A DNA stretch of 64,000 nt from Deltaproteobacteria bacterium (GTDB lineage: Bacteria; Desulfobacterota; Desulfarculia; Desulfarculales; Desulfarculaceae): assembly GCA_020444165.1 (NCBI GenBank), contig JAHLLK010000027.1, positions 1-64,000 of the forward strand, given 5' to 3'. Shown piece by piece: positions 62,669 to 64,000 of the stretch. How positions within the stretch are numbered: the stretch's first letter is position 1; the number at the start of each line of letters is the position of its first letter. The notes beneath the pieces were generated by a model. The model was not told the DNA's origin. It did no database searches and worked only from the letters and a program-made list of their open reading frames with translations. A program made the position numbers and the translations under genes.

Positions 62669-64000
62669 ATGTTCCATCGCTTGCCGGAGCAGGGGAGAAC
62701 CGCCATAGAACCGCGCTTCCAAGCCTTGCGGCACGTCTTTCTCCTGGGCTATTCCGTGGTGATCGGGCTGTTGGCCGGCGCCGGCGCCCTGGTCTTCCGC
62801 CTGTTGATCGAGATCTTCCAAAAAATTTTCTGGGGCAGCACCGGCCCCCTGGAGCCGGTGGCCGCGGCCAGCCCCTGGTGGATGATCCTGGGCCTGCCCG
62901 CCCTGGGCGGGCTCATCGCCGGTCCCCTCATCACCTACCTGGCCCCGGAGGCCAAGGGCCCCGGGGTGCCCGAAGTCATCGCCGCGGTGGCCATCCGCCA
63001 GGGCCGCATCCGCCACCGGGTCACTTTCCTGAAAGCCCTCATCTCCAGCCTGCTGATCGGCGCCGGGGCCAGCGTGGGCCGCGAGGGCCCCATCGTGCAG
63101 ATCGGGGCCAGCGTGGGCTCCTCCCTGGCCCAGTTGGCCGGGCTGGGGCCGGAACTCCGGCGGGCCCTGTTGGCCGCCGGCGCGGCGGCGGGCATCGGCG
63201 CCACCTTCAACGCCCCCATCGCCGGCACCCTGTTCGCCATGGAAATCATCCTCATGGACCTGGAGGTGGCCTACATCAGCCACATCATCATCGCCGCGGT
63301 GAGCGGGTCCTTTTTCGCCCGCTTCTTCTGGGGCGAGTTCCCCCACCTGGCCGTGGAAGGCTTCCGCCTGGCCCACTACTGGGAGCTGGGGGCCTACCTC
63401 CTGTTGGGCCTGGCCGCCGGGGGCCTGGCCGTGGTCTTCAACCGCCTCTTGTTCCTGGCCGACCGGGCCTTCAACGGCTCGCCCCTGCCGGAGTGGCTGC
63501 GGCCGGCCGTGGGCGGGCTCCTCCTGGGGCTCTTGGCCCTGGCCCTGCCCCAGGTCCTGGGGGTGGGCTACGGCACGGTGAACCTGGGCCTGGCCGGCAC
63601 CCTGGGCCTGGGCGCGGCGGCGCTCCTGTTGGCGGGCAAGCTCCTGGCCACCACCTTCTGCGTGGGCTCGGGCATGAGCGGGGGCATCTTCGCGCCCTCG
63701 GTGGTCATCGGCGCGGCCCTGGGCACCACCGTGGCCCTGGGCCTCAACACCCTGTGGCCCGGCCTGGCCCTCACCCCGGCCAACTATGCCCTGGCCGGCA
63801 TGGGCGCCCTGGTGGCCGGCACCACCCTGGCCCCCATCACCGCCATCCTCACCGTGTTCGAGATGTCCTCCAACTACGCGGTGATCTTCCCCATGATGGT
63901 GGCGGCCATCTCCGCCACCCTGGTGGTGCGGCTCACCCTGGGCTACTCGGTGTACGAGATGAAGCTCCTGGCCCGGGGCATTCGCCTGGAGCGGGGCATG
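62669..64000 (+). CDS. CLC-type anion channel/transporter, C-terminus off the window
   Basis: A CLC-family protein, running off the end after 444 codons. Signature motifs GREGPIVQ (gating Glu, E139), GPGVPEV (residues 97-103) and GGIFAPS are present, with about twelve hydrophobic segments. The Ser that coordinates chloride in the usual GSGIP motif is Pro (P98), as in nitrate-selective plant CLCs. The ATG at 62669 is preceded by a poor SD; translation might instead begin near 62712 after AGGGGAG. A C-terminal CBS region, if present, is beyond the window. It is likely an anion/proton exchanger. Confidence 0.88.
   Translation, partial: MFHRLPEQGRTAIEPRFQALRHVFLLGYSVVIGLLAGAGALVFRLLIEIFQKIFWGSTGPLEPVAAASPWWMILGLPALGGLIAGPLITYLAPEAKGPGVPEVIAAVAIRQGRIRHRVTFLKALISSLLIGAGASVGREGPIVQIGASVGSSLAQLAGLGPELRRALLAAGAAAGIGATFNAPIAGTLFAMEIILMDLEVAYISHIIIAAVSGSFFARFFWGEFPHLAVEGFRLAHYWELGAYLLLGLAAGGLAVVFNRLLFLADRAFNGSPLPEWLRPAVGGLLLGLLALALPQVLGVGYGTVNLGLAGTLGLGAAALLLAGKLLATTFCVGSGMSGGIFAPSVVIGAALGTTVALGLNTLWPGLALTPANYALAGMGALVAGTTLAPITAILTVFEMSSNYAVIFPMMVAAISATLVVRLTLGYSVYEMKLLARGIRLERGM

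Overview
The window looks like chromosomal DNA from a high-GC, Gram-negative, sulfate-reducing member of the Desulfobacterota. The evidence is a dissimilatory-type sulfate adenylyltransferase (sat), lpxC for lipid A, NtrYX and Psp sigma-54 systems, NADH-dehydrogenase-type Fe-S subunits, a thiosulfate/polysulfide-reductase-like molybdoenzyme, and a probable selenocysteine-containing rhodanese. A Desulfarculus-like lineage is my guess from gene content only. No tRNA, rRNA or CRISPR array was seen.

Layout. 0-8.5 kb is a surface-polysaccharide region (acyltransferase, methyltransferase, large membrane protein, WecA/MraY-type transferase fused to a CapD-type N-terminal half) cut up by mobile DNA. 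8.8-18.2 kb holds gpmA, a cysteine-rich MerR-like protein with mobA, lpxC, ntrYX-like genes, a CPA1 antiporter and an EamA exporter. 18.6-24.5 kb is mostly minus-strand (MscS, a methyltransferase, PhoH, a lipoprotein pair). 24.7-29.2 kb is a plus-strand run (PpiD, TrmO, a small Cys protein, an MBL hydrolase, a TtcA-like protein). 29.5-32.1 kb has an exported superoxide dismutase and sat with a Rex-like operator. 32.4-35 kb has a phzF gene split by an insertion, a racemase and an isochorismatase-like hydrolase. 35.4-42.1 kb carries a NuoE/NuoF/HoxU-like diaphorase module convergent with a Mo-bisMGD oxidoreductase and its Fe-S partner. 42.5-45.7 kb carries a TPR protein and a complete pspF-pspABC locus. 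45.8-47.5 kb is an LbtU-type porin behind a cobalamin riboswitch with two tandem terminators. 47.7-51.5 kb is a tightly coupled MFS-rpe-vanZ-serine hydrolase operon. 51.7-64 kb holds a GH16 protein, the rhodanese, a methyltransferase/glycosyltransferase-like protein, a DUF1573 protein, a phosphatase/enoyl-CoA hydratase/YIP1 operon, a diguanylate cyclase, a hybrid sensor kinase and a CLC channel that runs off the end.

The most interesting signals are these. (1) A family of about 215-250 bp mobile elements (six copies, one a fragment and one a composite) has GAG...CTC ends and makes 5-bp target duplications. One resident IS5-like element shares the same ends and the same duplication length. The small copies fold into successive hairpins whose stems differ between copies but stay paired, which argues for a selected RNA or DNA structure. 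One copy sits exactly inside phzF. (2) A periplasmic rhodanese has an in-frame UGA where I expect a Cys, followed by a SECIS-like hairpin. (3) A second family of five long GC-rich terminator hairpins also keeps its pairing between copies. (4) The LbtU porin is under cobalamin riboswitch control.
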